From: CAYSPG01 sp964432885
GTDB lineage: Bacteria; Bacteroidota; Bacteroidia; AKYH767-A; OLB10
Length of the DNA stretch: 64,000 bases
Direction of reading: 5' to 3'
Assembly (NCBI GenBank): GCA_964432885.1
Contig: CAYSPG010000011.1
Location: 1 to 64,000, forward strand
The notes below the pieces were generated by a model, which saw only the letters and a list, made by a program, of their open reading frames with translations, was not told the DNA's origin and searched no databases. Shown here piece by piece: positions 27,790 through 37,514 of this stretch (position 1 is its first letter; each line of letters opens with the position of its first letter). A program made the position numbers and the translations under genes.

Positions 27790-28536
27790 TTACGCCTCAA
27801 ATTTTTTCAGCAAAAGGATTTCACCATCCCAGACAGCATACGTAAAATATTTAATCCAGTCGCCCAGGTTGATATAGCGGCTGTTTTTTATTTGCATATC
27901 AATGGGTAAATGACGGTGGCCAAAAATAAAGTAGTCATATTGTTGCTTGGTTAAAACAGTATTGATATACACCACTAAATATTCTTTGTCATCACCCAAA
28001 TATTTTTCATCATGATTTCCTGTTGCCATACGGCTTTTGCGACTCCAGTAGTTTGCCATTGATATGCCAAGGTTAGGGTGTAATCGGGCAAACAGCCATT
28101 GGCAAAATTTATTTGCAAAAACTTTTTTAATAAACTTATATCCATGATCACCCGGGCCCAATCCATCCCCATGACCAATAAAAAATTTTTTATTGTCAAA
28201 AATAAATTCCTGGGGCTGGCGGTATAATTTCATTCCTGTTTCTTTTGGTAAGTAATCAAAAATCCACATATCGTGGTTGCCTGTAAATAAATGAACGGGA
28301 ATTCCGTCATCACTAAACTCAGCGAGTTTACCAAGCAACCTTGTATAGCCCTTAGGAACCACATGCTTGTATTCAAACCAAAAATCAAAAACATCGCCTA
28401 AAATAAAAAGCTCACCGCAATCCTTTTTAATAGATGAAAGCCAACTGACAATTTTTTTTTCCCGTTTTAAACTGGTGTTATAATCAGGTGCTCCAAGATG
28501 AAAATCAGAGATGAAATAGACTTTTTTAGTATTCAA
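27790..28536 (-). CDS. LpxH-like UDP-2,3-diacylglucosamine diphosphatase
   Basis: A 248-aa calcineurin-type metallophosphatase, probably cleaving UDP-2,3-diacylglucosamine in lipid A synthesis. Metal motifs are in order: SDFHLGAP (residues 10-17), GDVFDFW (near 47), GNHDMW (near 86), HGDG (near 122) and GHRH (near 205). The family signature FDFWFEY is present. The start appears to be TTG at 28536, since no ATG gives a complete first metal motif. It is divergent from the small exported protein gene. Confidence 0.85.
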   Translation of the reverse strand: MNTKKVYFISDFHLGAPDYNTSLKREKKIVSWLSSIKKDCGELFILGDVFDFWFEYKHVVPKGYTRLLGKLAEFSDDGIPVHLFTGNHDMWIFDYLPKETGMKLYRQPQEFIFDNKKFFIGHGDGLGPGDHGYKFIKKVFANKFCQWLFARLHPNLGISMANYWSRKSRMATGNHDEKYLGDDKEYLVVYINTVLTKQQYDYFIFGHRHLPIDMQIKNSRYINLGDWIKYFTYAVWDGEILLLKKFEA

Positions 28537-28665
28537 TGTAAAAATTCTTACAGAAGTAAACGGCTGCTAAAGTCAACATTTTTACTCAACCAGACAACGA
28601 AAAATGTGCAGATGTGAAGTGGTTTTTTACAAAAGGGTATTAAAAGATACACTAAAATCAAAAAA

Positions 28666-28681
28666 CCTTACACGTGTAAGG
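28666..28681. promoter_or_regulatory. Perfect 16-bp palindrome, possible operator
   Basis: CCTTACACGTGTAAGG is fully self-complementary and lies 62 bases before the 28744 start, in the divergent spacer with the LpxH-like gene. A second perfect palindrome, AACTTTTAAAAGTT, lies at 28699-28712. No regulator can be named. Confidence 0.45.
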
Positions 28682-28743
28682 AATGGTTTTTCGGATATAA
28701 CTTTTAAAAGTTGCTGGCGTAGAATTAGTAAAAATATATAACT

Positions 28744-29118
28744 ATGAAAAGTTTGCTTACAACATTAGCCATTATGACTTTGCTTACAACCGTGAATGCG
28801 TTTGCGCAAGACGCAGAAAAGGTTAAACCCAAATCAGATTTTGTGTATGAACTTCCCCAGATGGATATGCTAAAAAGGCTTCCAACTCTTAAATCGTATT
28901 TAAATGTAATGGAAGGCGTAGAGTTTAAAGGTTACTGTGAGAGCAGAAAACTTATAATGCTTCGTATTGACCCTTGGAAAACCCAGCAGGTTACAGATTT
29001 ATTTGAGCAAATGGAGTTGACATGGCTTAAAAAAGAAAGTGCAACCATTGAGCAGGCTATTCAAGCATGCGAAAATAAAAGCGAAATAGAATTAAGCAAT
29101 AGAATAGAGAGCAAGTAG
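28744..29118 (+). CDS. Small exported hypothetical protein
   Basis: A 124-aa protein with a signal peptide (LLTTLAIMTLLTTVNAFAQ) and a mature part of about 100 residues that I do not recognise. It has one pair of cysteines (GYCESR and QACENK). It ends 19 bases before the giant T9SS protein gene on the same strand, so the two are probably co-expressed; a role in export or binding of that protein is only a guess. Two palindromes lie in its upstream region. Confidence 0.7.
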   Translation: MKSLLTTLAIMTLLTTVNAFAQDAEKVKPKSDFVYELPQMDMLKRLPTLKSYLNVMEGVEFKGYCESRKLIMLRIDPWKTQQVTDLFEQMELTWLKKESATIEQAIQACENKSEIELSNRIESK

Positions 29119-29137
29119 AACTTAAACACGTACGAGT

Positions 29138-32100
29138 ATGAAAAAAAAATTACTCACATTAGCAACTGCCGTAGTTATTGGGTTAGCAAATTATAGTGCT
29201 AATGCCCAGTGCAGTGGTGGTACAAACGCTGGTACCATTACTCCAACTACATCGTGGCAAACAATAGCCGTAAATGGTGCAACCTATCTTGTGTTTAATG
29301 CAAGTGCGCCAAACTACTATCAGTTTTCATTTTGTGCAGCAAGCGGTGGCGGTGCAAGTGCTTTTGATACACAAATAACTTTACTTGATAACTCAGGGGT
29401 GGCTGTACCAGGCGGATACAATGACGATTATTGCGGAACACAATCTTTTATTAACTGGCAATGTACATCATCTGGAACTTATCGGGTTCTATTAACCAGA
29501 TACAATTGTATTAGCCAGGCAGGATTAGGTACATTAGCGTATAGATACACTTCTCCACCTTCATGTCCTGGTGGTTTGGGTTCCGGAGTTACTGCTGTGG
29601 CTGTATTGCCGTATGCTTCTGGTGCAACTACAACGTGTGGTGCAGTTAATGATTTAAACAGTGGCACAATTACTTTATGTGCATCATCAAATTATTATCA
29701 GGGAGAGGATAGGGTTTGGTACTTTACTGCTGCCATTTCAGGAACTGTTACAGCAACGCTTACAACCGCTTCTAACAGGGTAAGTTTGTCGGCTTTTGAT
29801 GGTTGTCCGTTATTAGGCAATAGTGCTGTATGTTTAAGCTCATCGCAGGGTAATGGAAACAGAACCATTTCGTTTTGCGTTGTTGCCGGAAGAACATATT
29901 ATGTAATTGCTGATTCAAGGAGCCCTGTAAGTTGTTATGCCATTACCAATTTAACACTTAGCGCACCAGTACCAAGCGGGGTATGTAACGTGGGAACTGG
30001 AATGGTAGCCGTTGCAGCATTGCCTTATGCAGCGCTTGGACGAAACACATGCGGTTCGGTTAACGATTTAACAGCAGCTAACACTCGTGCGTGCGGAAAT
30101 GGAACATTTTTAAATGGAGAAGAGGAAGTTTTTGTTTTTACTGCTGCAGCGTCTGGCCGAATCGTTGTCAGAATAAATACTACTGGTTCTAATACCGGAA
30201 TATTTGTATATGAAGGATGTCCTTTAAGCAGTTACTGTGCTGGCACAGGTGCGTCATGTGTTGCAAACGAAACCAGTGCCACAGGCTCAAAATCGGTATG
30301 TGCCGATGTTATTGCCGGCCGTACTTATTATGTGGTTATTGATGGTTCTGGAGCATGCTTTAATTATTCTATTAGTATAACAGCACCGGTTGCAACACTT
30401 ACCGGAGCCACATGTGGAAATCCGCTTGTAATTCCAACTTTGCCATTTAGCGCACTTGACGAATCAACAGCCTGCATGGGTAATGATTATACATCAGGTT
30501 CAAGCGGATCATGCGGAACTCTTTATGAGTCTGGAGAAGATAAAGTATATCGTTATACATCTACATCTTCTGAATGTATTGCAATTACATTAAGCGGGGT
30601 TAGTTCTAATAGCATTGGCTTTCAGGTTTACAGTGGTTGTCCGGGAAGCGGATCAGCCACTTGTATTGGCTCAGGCGGAGGCGCTTATGCCGGCACACTC
30701 ACAGGAAGCGTGGTTTTACCATCTGCTGGTGTATATTATATTATAGTTGATACATGGGCGAATCCGATGAGTGTTGAATATAATATATCCATCGCATCAG
30801 CAGGATCTGTTTCAAATGATGCACCATGCAATGCAATTCCAATGACATTAGGGGTGTATTACAGCGGAAATAATAGTTGTACTTCTGGTGCAGGTGAGCC
30901 GGCACCACCAGCATGCTGGGCTACACCAAACATAGTAAATTCAATGTGGTATAGCTTTGTAGCTACATCAGCCAGTGCAATAATTCGTACATCTCCTGGT
31001 ACATTGCGCAATACACAAATTGCGGTTTATAGGGGAACTTGTGGTGCAGGCTTAATTTTTGTAGCGTGCAATGATGACGCTTCTGGATGCGGAGGTACAG
31101 CTCCAACTCCAACCTATATGTCACAACTTACCCTTGCAGGTTTAACTATTGGAACTACATATTATGTAATGATTGATGGTTACAACATGTACACAGGTAC
31201 ATTTGGACTTATAGCAATAGATGGTGCCTCAACTTTGCCGGATATATATGGCCAGGAATGCGGCTCACCTTTGCCGGTATGCAACCGAATAATTCCTGTT
31301 GGAGATCCCGGATTTCAGTCATTCGGTAACAAATGCGATTTTCCCGGTGCTGGAACCAATTGCTTATACACTGCAGAACGTGGTTCATCATGGTTCCAAT
31401 TAAATATTAATGCTGGCGGAAATCTTGAATTTGATATTGTACCAAACGATTGGCCCGGTGCACCAAGCACTGTTGGAACGGATTACGATTTTGCAATTTG
31501 GAAAATAGCCGGTGCCAGTGCAACGTCTTGCGCTGGTATCTTAGGAGGAGCCACACCAATAAGATGTAACTACAGTTACTTAGGTGCTACCGGACTTTAC
31601 AGTGGTGTAACAAACACAGCTCCGGCAGCATATCCAGGCTTTGATGGTGCTTATGAAGCAATGTTGCCTGTTGCGGCTGGAGAAGTTTATTTATTAATTG
31701 TAAGTAATTATTCAAACAGCACATCTGGTTTTACTATGACTTTCTCTACAACTTCACCAATAAATTATGGTGCTTCGGCAACTACTGTGTATTGGACCGG
31801 TGCAGTTGATAACGACTGGTTTAAAGTTAACAATTGGGGTGGTTGTACAATGCCGGCTTGTGGTATTGATGCATATATTTTACCTTCTTCAGCAAATCAG
31901 CCTGTTGTAAGTGTTGGTGGTGCGGTTTGTAGAAACTTAAATATTCAACCTGGCGCATCACTTACTGTTAATACTGGCATAACATTAAGTGTATGTGGCG
32001 ATTTTACCAACAGTGGAATCTTTAATGCATATTCCACATCAACCATTTCAATGTCAAATGCAGCTGTGAGCCAAAATATTGGTGGCAACCTTATTGCGCC

Positions 32101-33577
32101 AAGTAACTTTAGTAATTTATTTATTAATAAAACCGGGGGCTCGGTAACATCCCTTCAGGATATTGATATTGCCGGAAACTTAACATTGCAAAATGCAACA
32201 TCCGTATTAAACGGAAACAACAGAACCATTCGCCTTTCGGGCAACCTTGCCAATGCTGGGCAATTAAATCCAGGTTCTACCGGTACAATGATTTTTCGAG
32301 GCACAGGCTCACAAACGTATATCAATACAGACACACTTAATAATATAACCATGTTAAATACCGGTGCAGGAGTTAACATGACTACACACATGATTATGGC
32401 CAATACCGGTACTATGACACTAACTTCAGGAAGAATTATTACAAATGCCTTTGAGGTTAGAATATTAAACGATGCCTCCACAGCAGTTACAGCAGGTAAT
32501 ACTACCAGTTTTGTGCAAGGAAATCTCAGAAGATATACACCGTCTGTTATTTCACCTCGTGTGTGGGAATTTCCGGTAGGAACTGCAGCGGCCGGTTATC
32601 AAAGGCTTAATGCAAACTTCTATAATGGTATAACACCGGCCATCAGCAACATTCTTACAACTTTTAATTCGTTTCCGGCTGTAATACCAGATGATATGGG
32701 TTCAGATCCAACATGCCCGGTTGAATATGGTGATACATTGCTTAACAATGGATATTGGCGCATGGCAGGTGCAGGATTTGGCTCGGCTGACATGCATGTA
32801 ACACTTAATAATCTAAATTATACCAATGCAACATCTGCCTGGACAGTTGCAAGAAGTATAAATGGTGCAGCCTGGGCTATACCTGCAATTACTGGTGCTT
32901 ATGCATGTAATACTTCTCCGGTAACATCAGTGCTTCGAAACGGTGTAAGCAGTTTTTGGGTACCGGGAGGAACTTTTGATTTTGGAACTGCGCAAGGTAC
33001 ACCTAATCCCTTGCCGGTTGAGTTAATAAACTTAAAAGCCGAACCAAGAACAACCAGTATTGCCGTGAAATGGAAAACGGCTAGTGAAAAAAATAATGCA
33101 GGCTTTGAGGTGCAACGCAGCGAAAGCAATCTTGAGTTTAACCGCATTGGATGGGTACAAGGGTTAGGCACAACTAACACACAGCACGACTATGTTTTTG
33201 ATGACAAAAATGTAACTAGAGGCATAACCTACTATTACCGATTACGCCAAATTGACTTTAACGGAAAAGAAAAAATTACTGACATTGTTTCGGCTCATCT
33301 TGATGTTACCACCGAAGTAACGCTTGAAGCATACCCTAATCCTTACAGGGGTGCTACCAACATTGTTTATACATTACCGTCCCATGGTAAAGTAAGCATT
33401 CAGTTTGCCGATTTAATGGGCAAAATAATTAAGAAAATTGATTTAGGATTTCAAGATACGGGCAAGCACAATATTCGCTTTTCGGCAAGCGAAGAAGGGT
33501 TTAAGTCTGGTGTTTATAATGTAACACTTTTGTTTAATGGCAAGCCTTATCGCATGCACATTACAGAACTTAAATAA
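29138..33577 (+). CDS. Giant surface protein with T9SS type A sorting domain
   Basis: A 1479-aa secreted or surface-anchored protein. A signal peptide (LLTLATAVVIGLANYSANAQ) is followed by at least four Cys-rich beta-sandwich repeats of about 125-150 residues, each with a CG.VNDLT-like start and a GRTYYV(V/I)(I/A)D-like strand near its end (about residues 140-285, 285-420, 420-555, 560-695). A wider domain follows, then a YWTGAVDNDWFKVNNW segment (near residue 885) of the kind that precedes beta-helix spacers. The end is a type A sorting domain: VTLEAYPNPYRG, then YNVTLLFNGKPYRMHITELK. Function beyond surface display is unknown. Base composition matches neighbours. Confidence 0.9.
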   Translation: MKKKLLTLATAVVIGLANYSANAQCSGGTNAGTITPTTSWQTIAVNGATYLVFNASAPNYYQFSFCAASGGGASAFDTQITLLDNSGVAVPGGYNDDYCGTQSFINWQCTSSGTYRVLLTRYNCISQAGLGTLAYRYTSPPSCPGGLGSGVTAVAVLPYASGATTTCGAVNDLNSGTITLCASSNYYQGEDRVWYFTAAISGTVTATLTTASNRVSLSAFDGCPLLGNSAVCLSSSQGNGNRTISFCVVAGRTYYVIADSRSPVSCYAITNLTLSAPVPSGVCNVGTGMVAVAALPYAALGRNTCGSVNDLTAANTRACGNGTFLNGEEEVFVFTAAASGRIVVRINTTGSNTGIFVYEGCPLSSYCAGTGASCVANETSATGSKSVCADVIAGRTYYVVIDGSGACFNYSISITAPVATLTGATCGNPLVIPTLPFSALDESTACMGNDYTSGSSGSCGTLYESGEDKVYRYTSTSSECIAITLSGVSSNSIGFQVYSGCPGSGSATCIGSGGGAYAGTLTGSVVLPSAGVYYIIVDTWANPMSVEYNISIASAGSVSNDAPCNAIPMTLGVYYSGNNSCTSGAGEPAPPACWATPNIVNSMWYSFVATSASAIIRTSPGTLRNTQIAVYRGTCGAGLIFVACNDDASGCGGTAPTPTYMSQLTLAGLTIGTTYYVMIDGYNMYTGTFGLIAIDGASTLPDIYGQECGSPLPVCNRIIPVGDPGFQSFGNKCDFPGAGTNCLYTAERGSSWFQLNINAGGNLEFDIVPNDWPGAPSTVGTDYDFAIWKIAGASATSCAGILGGATPIRCNYSYLGATGLYSGVTNTAPAAYPGFDGAYEAMLPVAAGEVYLLIVSNYSNSTSGFTMTFSTTSPINYGASATTVYWTGAVDNDWFKVNNWGGCTMPACGIDAYILPSSANQPVVSVGGAVCRNLNIQPGASLTVNTGITLSVCGDFTNSGIFNAYSTSTISMSNAAVSQNIGGNLIAPSNFSNLFINKTGGSVTSLQDIDIAGNLTLQNATSVLNGNNRTIRLSGNLANAGQLNPGSTGTMIFRGTGSQTYINTDTLNNITMLNTGAGVNMTTHMIMANTGTMTLTSGRIITNAFEVRILNDASTAVTAGNTTSFVQGNLRRYTPSVISPRVWEFPVGTAAAGYQRLNANFYNGITPAISNILTTFNSFPAVIPDDMGSDPTCPVEYGDTLLNNGYWRMAGAGFGSADMHVTLNNLNYTNATSAWTVARSINGAAWAIPAITGAYACNTSPVTSVLRNGVSSFWVPGGTFDFGTAQGTPNPLPVELINLKAEPRTTSIAVKWKTASEKNNAGFEVQRSESNLEFNRIGWVQGLGTTNTQHDYVFDDKNVTRGITYYYRLRQIDFNGKEKITDIVSAHLDVTTEVTLEAYPNPYRGATNIVYTLPSHGKVSIQFADLMGKIIKKIDLGFQDTGKHNIRFSASEEGFKSGVYNVTLLFNGKPYRMHITELK

Positions 33578-33685
33578 ACTATGTTTTGCAATGCAAAATA
33601 AATGTGCTGCAATCTGCAATAGCATTTACCAGAACTATCAAAACATTGTGTTAAACCCGTGTAATATGATTGGTGGTTCCTGCAA

Positions 33686-34204
33686 TCAATTAATTCCTTC
33701 TACCCTTCCTCCTTTTGCAAATCTTTTAGCATAGTAATTATCGTCCAAGTCACTAATTACCACTCCGCTGCTAACACTTGCGTGGGCAAACTTATTTTCG
33801 CCCAAATAAATTCCTACATGCGACACGCGCTTGCCTCTGGTTTTAAAAAAAACCAAGTCACCTGGCATCAAGTTGCTTTTTTTAATATGATGAGTGCGCT
33901 CATACATATCGTAACTATTGATACCCGGCTGTAAATTAAAAACAGTTTTATAAATCACATTTATAAAACCGCTACAATCTATTCCCCTCTCGTTTTTTCC
34001 GGCATATTTATACGGTGTGTTTATCCAGTCTGCTATTAAATCAAAAACCTTATCGTTAAAAACTTCGGTAACTACATAGCCCAAAACCTGAGAGTAATAG
34101 TTTTTTTTATTGTCATCAATAATATTTTGCGCTTGCACTTTAAAGCTGCTTGCACATGCAACAATAAACGATGTTAAAAACAAAAAAATAGTTTTATAAC
34201 GCAT
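33686..34204 (-). CDS. C40 (NlpC/P60) family peptidoglycan peptidase
   Basis: A 172-aa exported cell-wall hydrolase that probably cleaves the peptide stems of peptidoglycan. The signal peptide is RYKTIFLFLTSFIVACASSF; the Cys in it could also be a lipobox. The NlpC/P60 domain shows the catalytic Cys in ERGIDCSGFINVIYKTVF, and the catalytic His in RVSHVGIYLGENKFAHAS. The ATG at 34204 is preferred over one six codons upstream. Confidence 0.88.
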   Translation of the reverse strand: MRYKTIFLFLTSFIVACASSFKVQAQNIIDDNKKNYYSQVLGYVVTEVFNDKVFDLIADWINTPYKYAGKNERGIDCSGFINVIYKTVFNLQPGINSYDMYERTHHIKKSNLMPGDLVFFKTRGKRVSHVGIYLGENKFAHASVSSGVVISDLDDNYYAKRFAKGGRVEGIN

Positions 34205-34359
34205 AACAACAAAAGTAAGCAACCCGATTTTTTTGAATTAAATATTAAACGAAGAAATAAACAATTCATTGTTGTTAAGTTTTAAACGGCAGGTTACATA
34301 AAGCAAAGCACGGTAATACTTTTATCCAACAAAATTTATAAATCAAAAACTCAAAAATC

Positions 34360-34695
34360 ATGGACGAACAATTAGAAAAAATCAAAGCAATTGAATCAAA
34401 AATTAAACAGCTTATCGAACTGAATAAAAGTTTAACTGATGACAAGGCTATACTTGAAATGGAAGTAAAAAAACTTGCCGATGAAAATAATAAGATGAAA
34501 ACCGAAATGGTTTCGTTAGGCCAGGTGGTGGCAGGCAGCCAGGAGAAAGTTGCCGAATTGGAAGAAAAGAACAAAACACTTAATTTAGCCACCAACGTAA
34601 CAGAAGAGACAAAGGAAGAAAACAAATTTCTTAAAACAAGACTTGACGATTACGTAAAGGAAATTGATAAGTGTTTAGCAATGCTGAATAGTTAA
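34360..34695 (+). CDS. Coiled-coil protein upstream of zapA
   Basis: A 111-aa, almost wholly alpha-helical, highly charged protein with heptads throughout (residues 5-75 and 85-108). The layout and its position 10 bases before zapA suggest a ZapB-like role beside ZapA at the division ring, but sequence identity to ZapB cannot be claimed. Confidence 0.75.
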   Translation: MDEQLEKIKAIESKIKQLIELNKSLTDDKAILEMEVKKLADENNKMKTEMVSLGQVVAGSQEKVAELEEKNKTLNLATNVTEETKEENKFLKTRLDDYVKEIDKCLAMLNS

Positions 34696-34705
34696 TTATC
34701 ATATC

Positions 34706-35020
34706 ATGGAAAATCAATCTTTATCCGTTAACATAGGCAACAGGCAATATAACCTGAAAGTGCCTTCCGGTGAGACTGAAAATATCCGCAAGGCCGAAAA
34801 ACTGCTTAATGAAAAATTAAATTCGCTTCGCAGAAATTATTCGGTAAACGACAGTCAGGATATTTTAGCCATGTGTGCTTTCAGTCTTGCAGGTGATGTG
34901 GTTGGAAGCCAGCACCTCTCGCATAAAAAAGATACCTCCCGTTTAGAGCAACTGCGTTCATTAGACGAAATGCTTACCGGTTATTTAGATAGTACCGAAA
35001 CGGCTCACATCGATACGTGA
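34706..35020 (+). CDS. zapA: Cell division protein ZapA
   Basis: ZapA binds and bundles FtsZ at mid-cell. The 104-aa protein has the family N-terminal fold (LSVNIGNRQYNLKVPSGETENIRKAEKLLNEKL, residues 5-37) and a C-terminal coiled coil. It is followed by a structured spacer and rny. The zapA-rny order is common in Bacteroidota. Confidence 0.88.
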   Translation: MENQSLSVNIGNRQYNLKVPSGETENIRKAEKLLNEKLNSLRRNYSVNDSQDILAMCAFSLAGDVVGSQHLSHKKDTSRLEQLRSLDEMLTGYLDSTETAHIDT

Positions 35021-35132
35021 GTTTACAATAGCTTTTTTATCATTCCGGTTAACGGAATTATCAGTTTTACTTTAGTAGTTCAACAAGTGCTTGCTTTAAG
35101 CAGGATGTTTTTCTTTTGCTGTTTTGTAAAAA
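35021..35132 (+). ncRNA. Candidate 6S-like structured RNA between zapA and rny
   Basis: The spacer folds as one long interrupted hairpin: TTTACAA (35022-35028) pairs with TTGTAAA (35124-35130) and AGC (35030-35032) with GCT (35118-35120). Inside are a 6-bp stem ATTCCG/CGGAAT (35042-35047 with 35053-35058) and an apical stem TGCTT/AAGCA near 35088-35102. The closing stem, internal bubble and apical loop resemble 6S RNA, and ssrS lies beside zapA in enterobacteria. No covariance test was possible, so this is a candidate only. Confidence 0.4.
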
Positions 35133-35162
35133 AAATGTTGAACCCAATAAAATAATCGTACA

Positions 35163-36728
35163 ATGGAATTAGATTATATTTTGATAGCTGAAATTGGCGG
35201 AGCTGCCTTGTTGGCTGCGTTGCTAACATGGCTTTTTGCCAGCAAATCGAATAAAAAAATTGAAGCCGCTGCCAGCGAAAAAGCAGCCATCATTTTAAAA
35301 GAAGCCGAAGCAAAAGGAGAACTTATTAAAAAAGATAAGTTGATGGAGGCCAAGGATAAGTTTTACCAGATGAAAGCCGAGCATGAAAAAATGATTGCTG
35401 ATAAGGATCGCAAAATAAATGAAGCTGAAAATCGCATCAAACAAAAAGAACGCGAAGCAAGTCAAAAACTTGAGCAGCTTACACGCAAGCAGCAAGAAAA
35501 CGAAGCACTGCAATCAAATTTGCGACAGCAAACCGAAATAGTAGAAGCAAGAAAGCAAGAGGTTGAAAAATCAATGCAAAGACAGGCGCTTGCTCTTGAA
35601 AAAATATCTGGCCTGTCGGTTGAAGACGCCAAAGCACAACTGGTGGAAACATTAAAGGCTGAAGCGCGCACCAAGGCGCAGTCTCACATAAAAGAAATTA
35701 TGGACGAGGCCAAACTTACTGCCAATAAGGAAGCCAAGCGAATAGTTATACAAAGCATACAACGTGTAGCAACAGAACAGGCAGTTGAAAATTCGGTTAC
35801 TGTTTTTAATATCGAAAATGATGATGTAAAAGGACGCATCATTGGTCGGGAAGGTAGAAACATTCGTGCCCTTGAAGCAGCTACCGGAATAGAATTTATT
35901 GTTGATGATACTCCCGAAGCAATTATTCTTTCGGGCTTTGACCCTGTAAGACGTGAGCTTGCACGACTTGCATTACACCAATTGGTTTCTGACGGACGCA
36001 TTCATCCTGCACGTATTGAGGAGGTAGTAAATAAAGTGCGCAGACAACTTGAAGATGAAATAGTGGAAGTAGGTAAACGCACTTGTATTGATTTAGGAAT
36101 TCATGGTTTAGCTCCTGAACTTACCCGTATGGTAGGCCGCATGAAATATCGCAGCAGCTATGGACAAAACCTTTTACAACACTCACGTGAGGTAGCAAAT
36201 TTGTGTGCGATAATGGCCAGTGAGTTGGGAATAAATCAAAAACTTGCCAAGCGTGCCGGCTTGCTGCACGATATAGGAAAGGTACCTGATGATGAACCTG
36301 AATTGCCTCATGCAATTTTAGGAATGAAGCTGGCCGAAAAACATAAAGAAAATGCAGAAGTATGCAATGCTATTGGCGCACATCATGACGAAATAGAAAT
36401 GACAAGTATTATAAGTCCCATTGTTCAAGTGTGCGATGCCATATCAGGTGCAAGGCCGGGTGCAAGGCGCGAGATAGTAGAGCAATACATGAAAAGGTTA
36501 AAAGATTTAGAAGCTATGGCCATGTCATACCCCGGTGTAGAAAAATCTTTTGCCATTCAAGCAGGCCGTGAGTTACGAGTTGTAGTAGAGAGTGAAAAAA
36601 TCAGCGATCAACAAGCCGATACATTATCATTTGATCTTGCACAACGAATTCAAACAGAAATGACTTATCCCGGACAGGTAAAAATTACGGTAATACGAGA
36701 GAAGCGTGCTGTGAATTATGCTAAGTAA
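35163..36728 (+). CDS. rny: Ribonuclease Y
   Basis: RNase Y is a membrane-anchored endoribonuclease that starts mRNA decay. The 521-aa protein has an N-terminal membrane helix (residues 5-25), a long coiled coil (about 35-200), a KH domain (KGRIIGREGRNIRALEAATG, near 222) and an HD domain (HSREVANLCAIMASELG near 338; LLHDIGK near 367 holds the His-Asp pair). Length and domain order are standard. A candidate structured RNA lies just upstream. Confidence 0.96.
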   Translation: MELDYILIAEIGGAALLAALLTWLFASKSNKKIEAAASEKAAIILKEAEAKGELIKKDKLMEAKDKFYQMKAEHEKMIADKDRKINEAENRIKQKEREASQKLEQLTRKQQENEALQSNLRQQTEIVEARKQEVEKSMQRQALALEKISGLSVEDAKAQLVETLKAEARTKAQSHIKEIMDEAKLTANKEAKRIVIQSIQRVATEQAVENSVTVFNIENDDVKGRIIGREGRNIRALEAATGIEFIVDDTPEAIILSGFDPVRRELARLALHQLVSDGRIHPARIEEVVNKVRRQLEDEIVEVGKRTCIDLGIHGLAPELTRMVGRMKYRSSYGQNLLQHSREVANLCAIMASELGINQKLAKRAGLLHDIGKVPDDEPELPHAILGMKLAEKHKENAEVCNAIGAHHDEIEMTSIISPIVQVCDAISGARPGARREIVEQYMKRLKDLEAMAMSYPGVEKSFAIQAGRELRVVVESEKISDQQADTLSFDLAQRIQTEMTYPGQVKITVIREKRAVNYAK

Positions 36729-36767
36729 TATTAATTAATACATTTACAACAGATATAGCTACTTAAA

Positions 36768-37514
36768 GTGAAAAAAAATATTGTTGGCGACCTGATTGTT
36801 TTTTTTAAAAGAAAGTTTCTTATTATTTTTCTAACTGTTTTAGCCGGTAATCTTTTATCCTACTTTTCATACAAAAACACCAAACCTATCTATAGAGGCG
36901 TGATAAGCGTTTATGTTAAATCAGTTTACTATGATCCATTGCGCAAAATGCTTGATGAATTAACTGGTACTAACAACTCAACGGTTTTTAAAAATATTCC
37001 ATCAGGAATAAAATACAATTACTCATCGTACCGAAACGAAGACGTTTACATCTTTGATGTTAATATTGATGCATCCGACACAACTGAAGTTGGTAAAGGG
37101 GTTAAATACGCGCAAAAAATTATAGGAGAAAACAATGCACTTGAAGCAACATATTATAATAATATGAAACTTGTAAATGAATTGTATAGCGATGCTGATA
37201 GCCTTTATGAGTTTGCATTTACAAATAAAAGTAAACTTTATAGAAAAGACATGGATGGAAAATACGATATACGACCTGAAATCATGTTGCTCGATTTAAA
37301 AAACAGAAAGTTTAATTTTAAACGGATGCTAAACGATATTCAAAGAGATTTAAAAATTATATATCCTCAGCAAAACTCCTATACATACCAAACACTTAAC
37401 AAATTTAAAAAGCATCTTGTAGCCACCGTTTTTAGTTTTGCCATAGGTATTTTTTTGGCTATATTTTTTGAGCAGGTAATGTTGCTTAAAAATGCTCCCA
37501 AAAATGATTCGTAA
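36768..37514 (+). CDS. Wzz-like chain-length/polysaccharide export protein
   Basis: A 248-aa inner-membrane protein with a helix near each end (FLIIFLTVLAGNLLSYFSY, residues 17-35; HLVATVFSFAIGIFLAIFF, about 214-232) and a periplasmic region between, the topology of Wzz-type chain-length regulators. No kinase domain is present. Sequence similarity to Wzz is weak by eye, so position counts: it starts the polysaccharide operon. The start is GTG at 36768 (MKKNIVGDL). Confidence 0.65.
   Translation: MKKNIVGDLIVFFKRKFLIIFLTVLAGNLLSYFSYKNTKPIYRGVISVYVKSVYYDPLRKMLDELTGTNNSTVFKNIPSGIKYNYSSYRNEDVYIFDVNIDASDTTEVGKGVKYAQKIIGENNALEATYYNNMKLVNELYSDADSLYEFAFTNKSKLYRKDMDGKYDIRPEIMLLDLKNRKFNFKRMLNDIQRDLKIIYPQQNSYTYQTLNKFKKHLVATVFSFAIGIFLAIFFEQVMLLKNAPKNDS

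Noticed and set aside
33578..33680. Terminator after the giant T9SS protein
   Set aside because: The palindrome TTTTGCAATGCAAAA has a one-base loop and no T-tract; not a convincing terminator.
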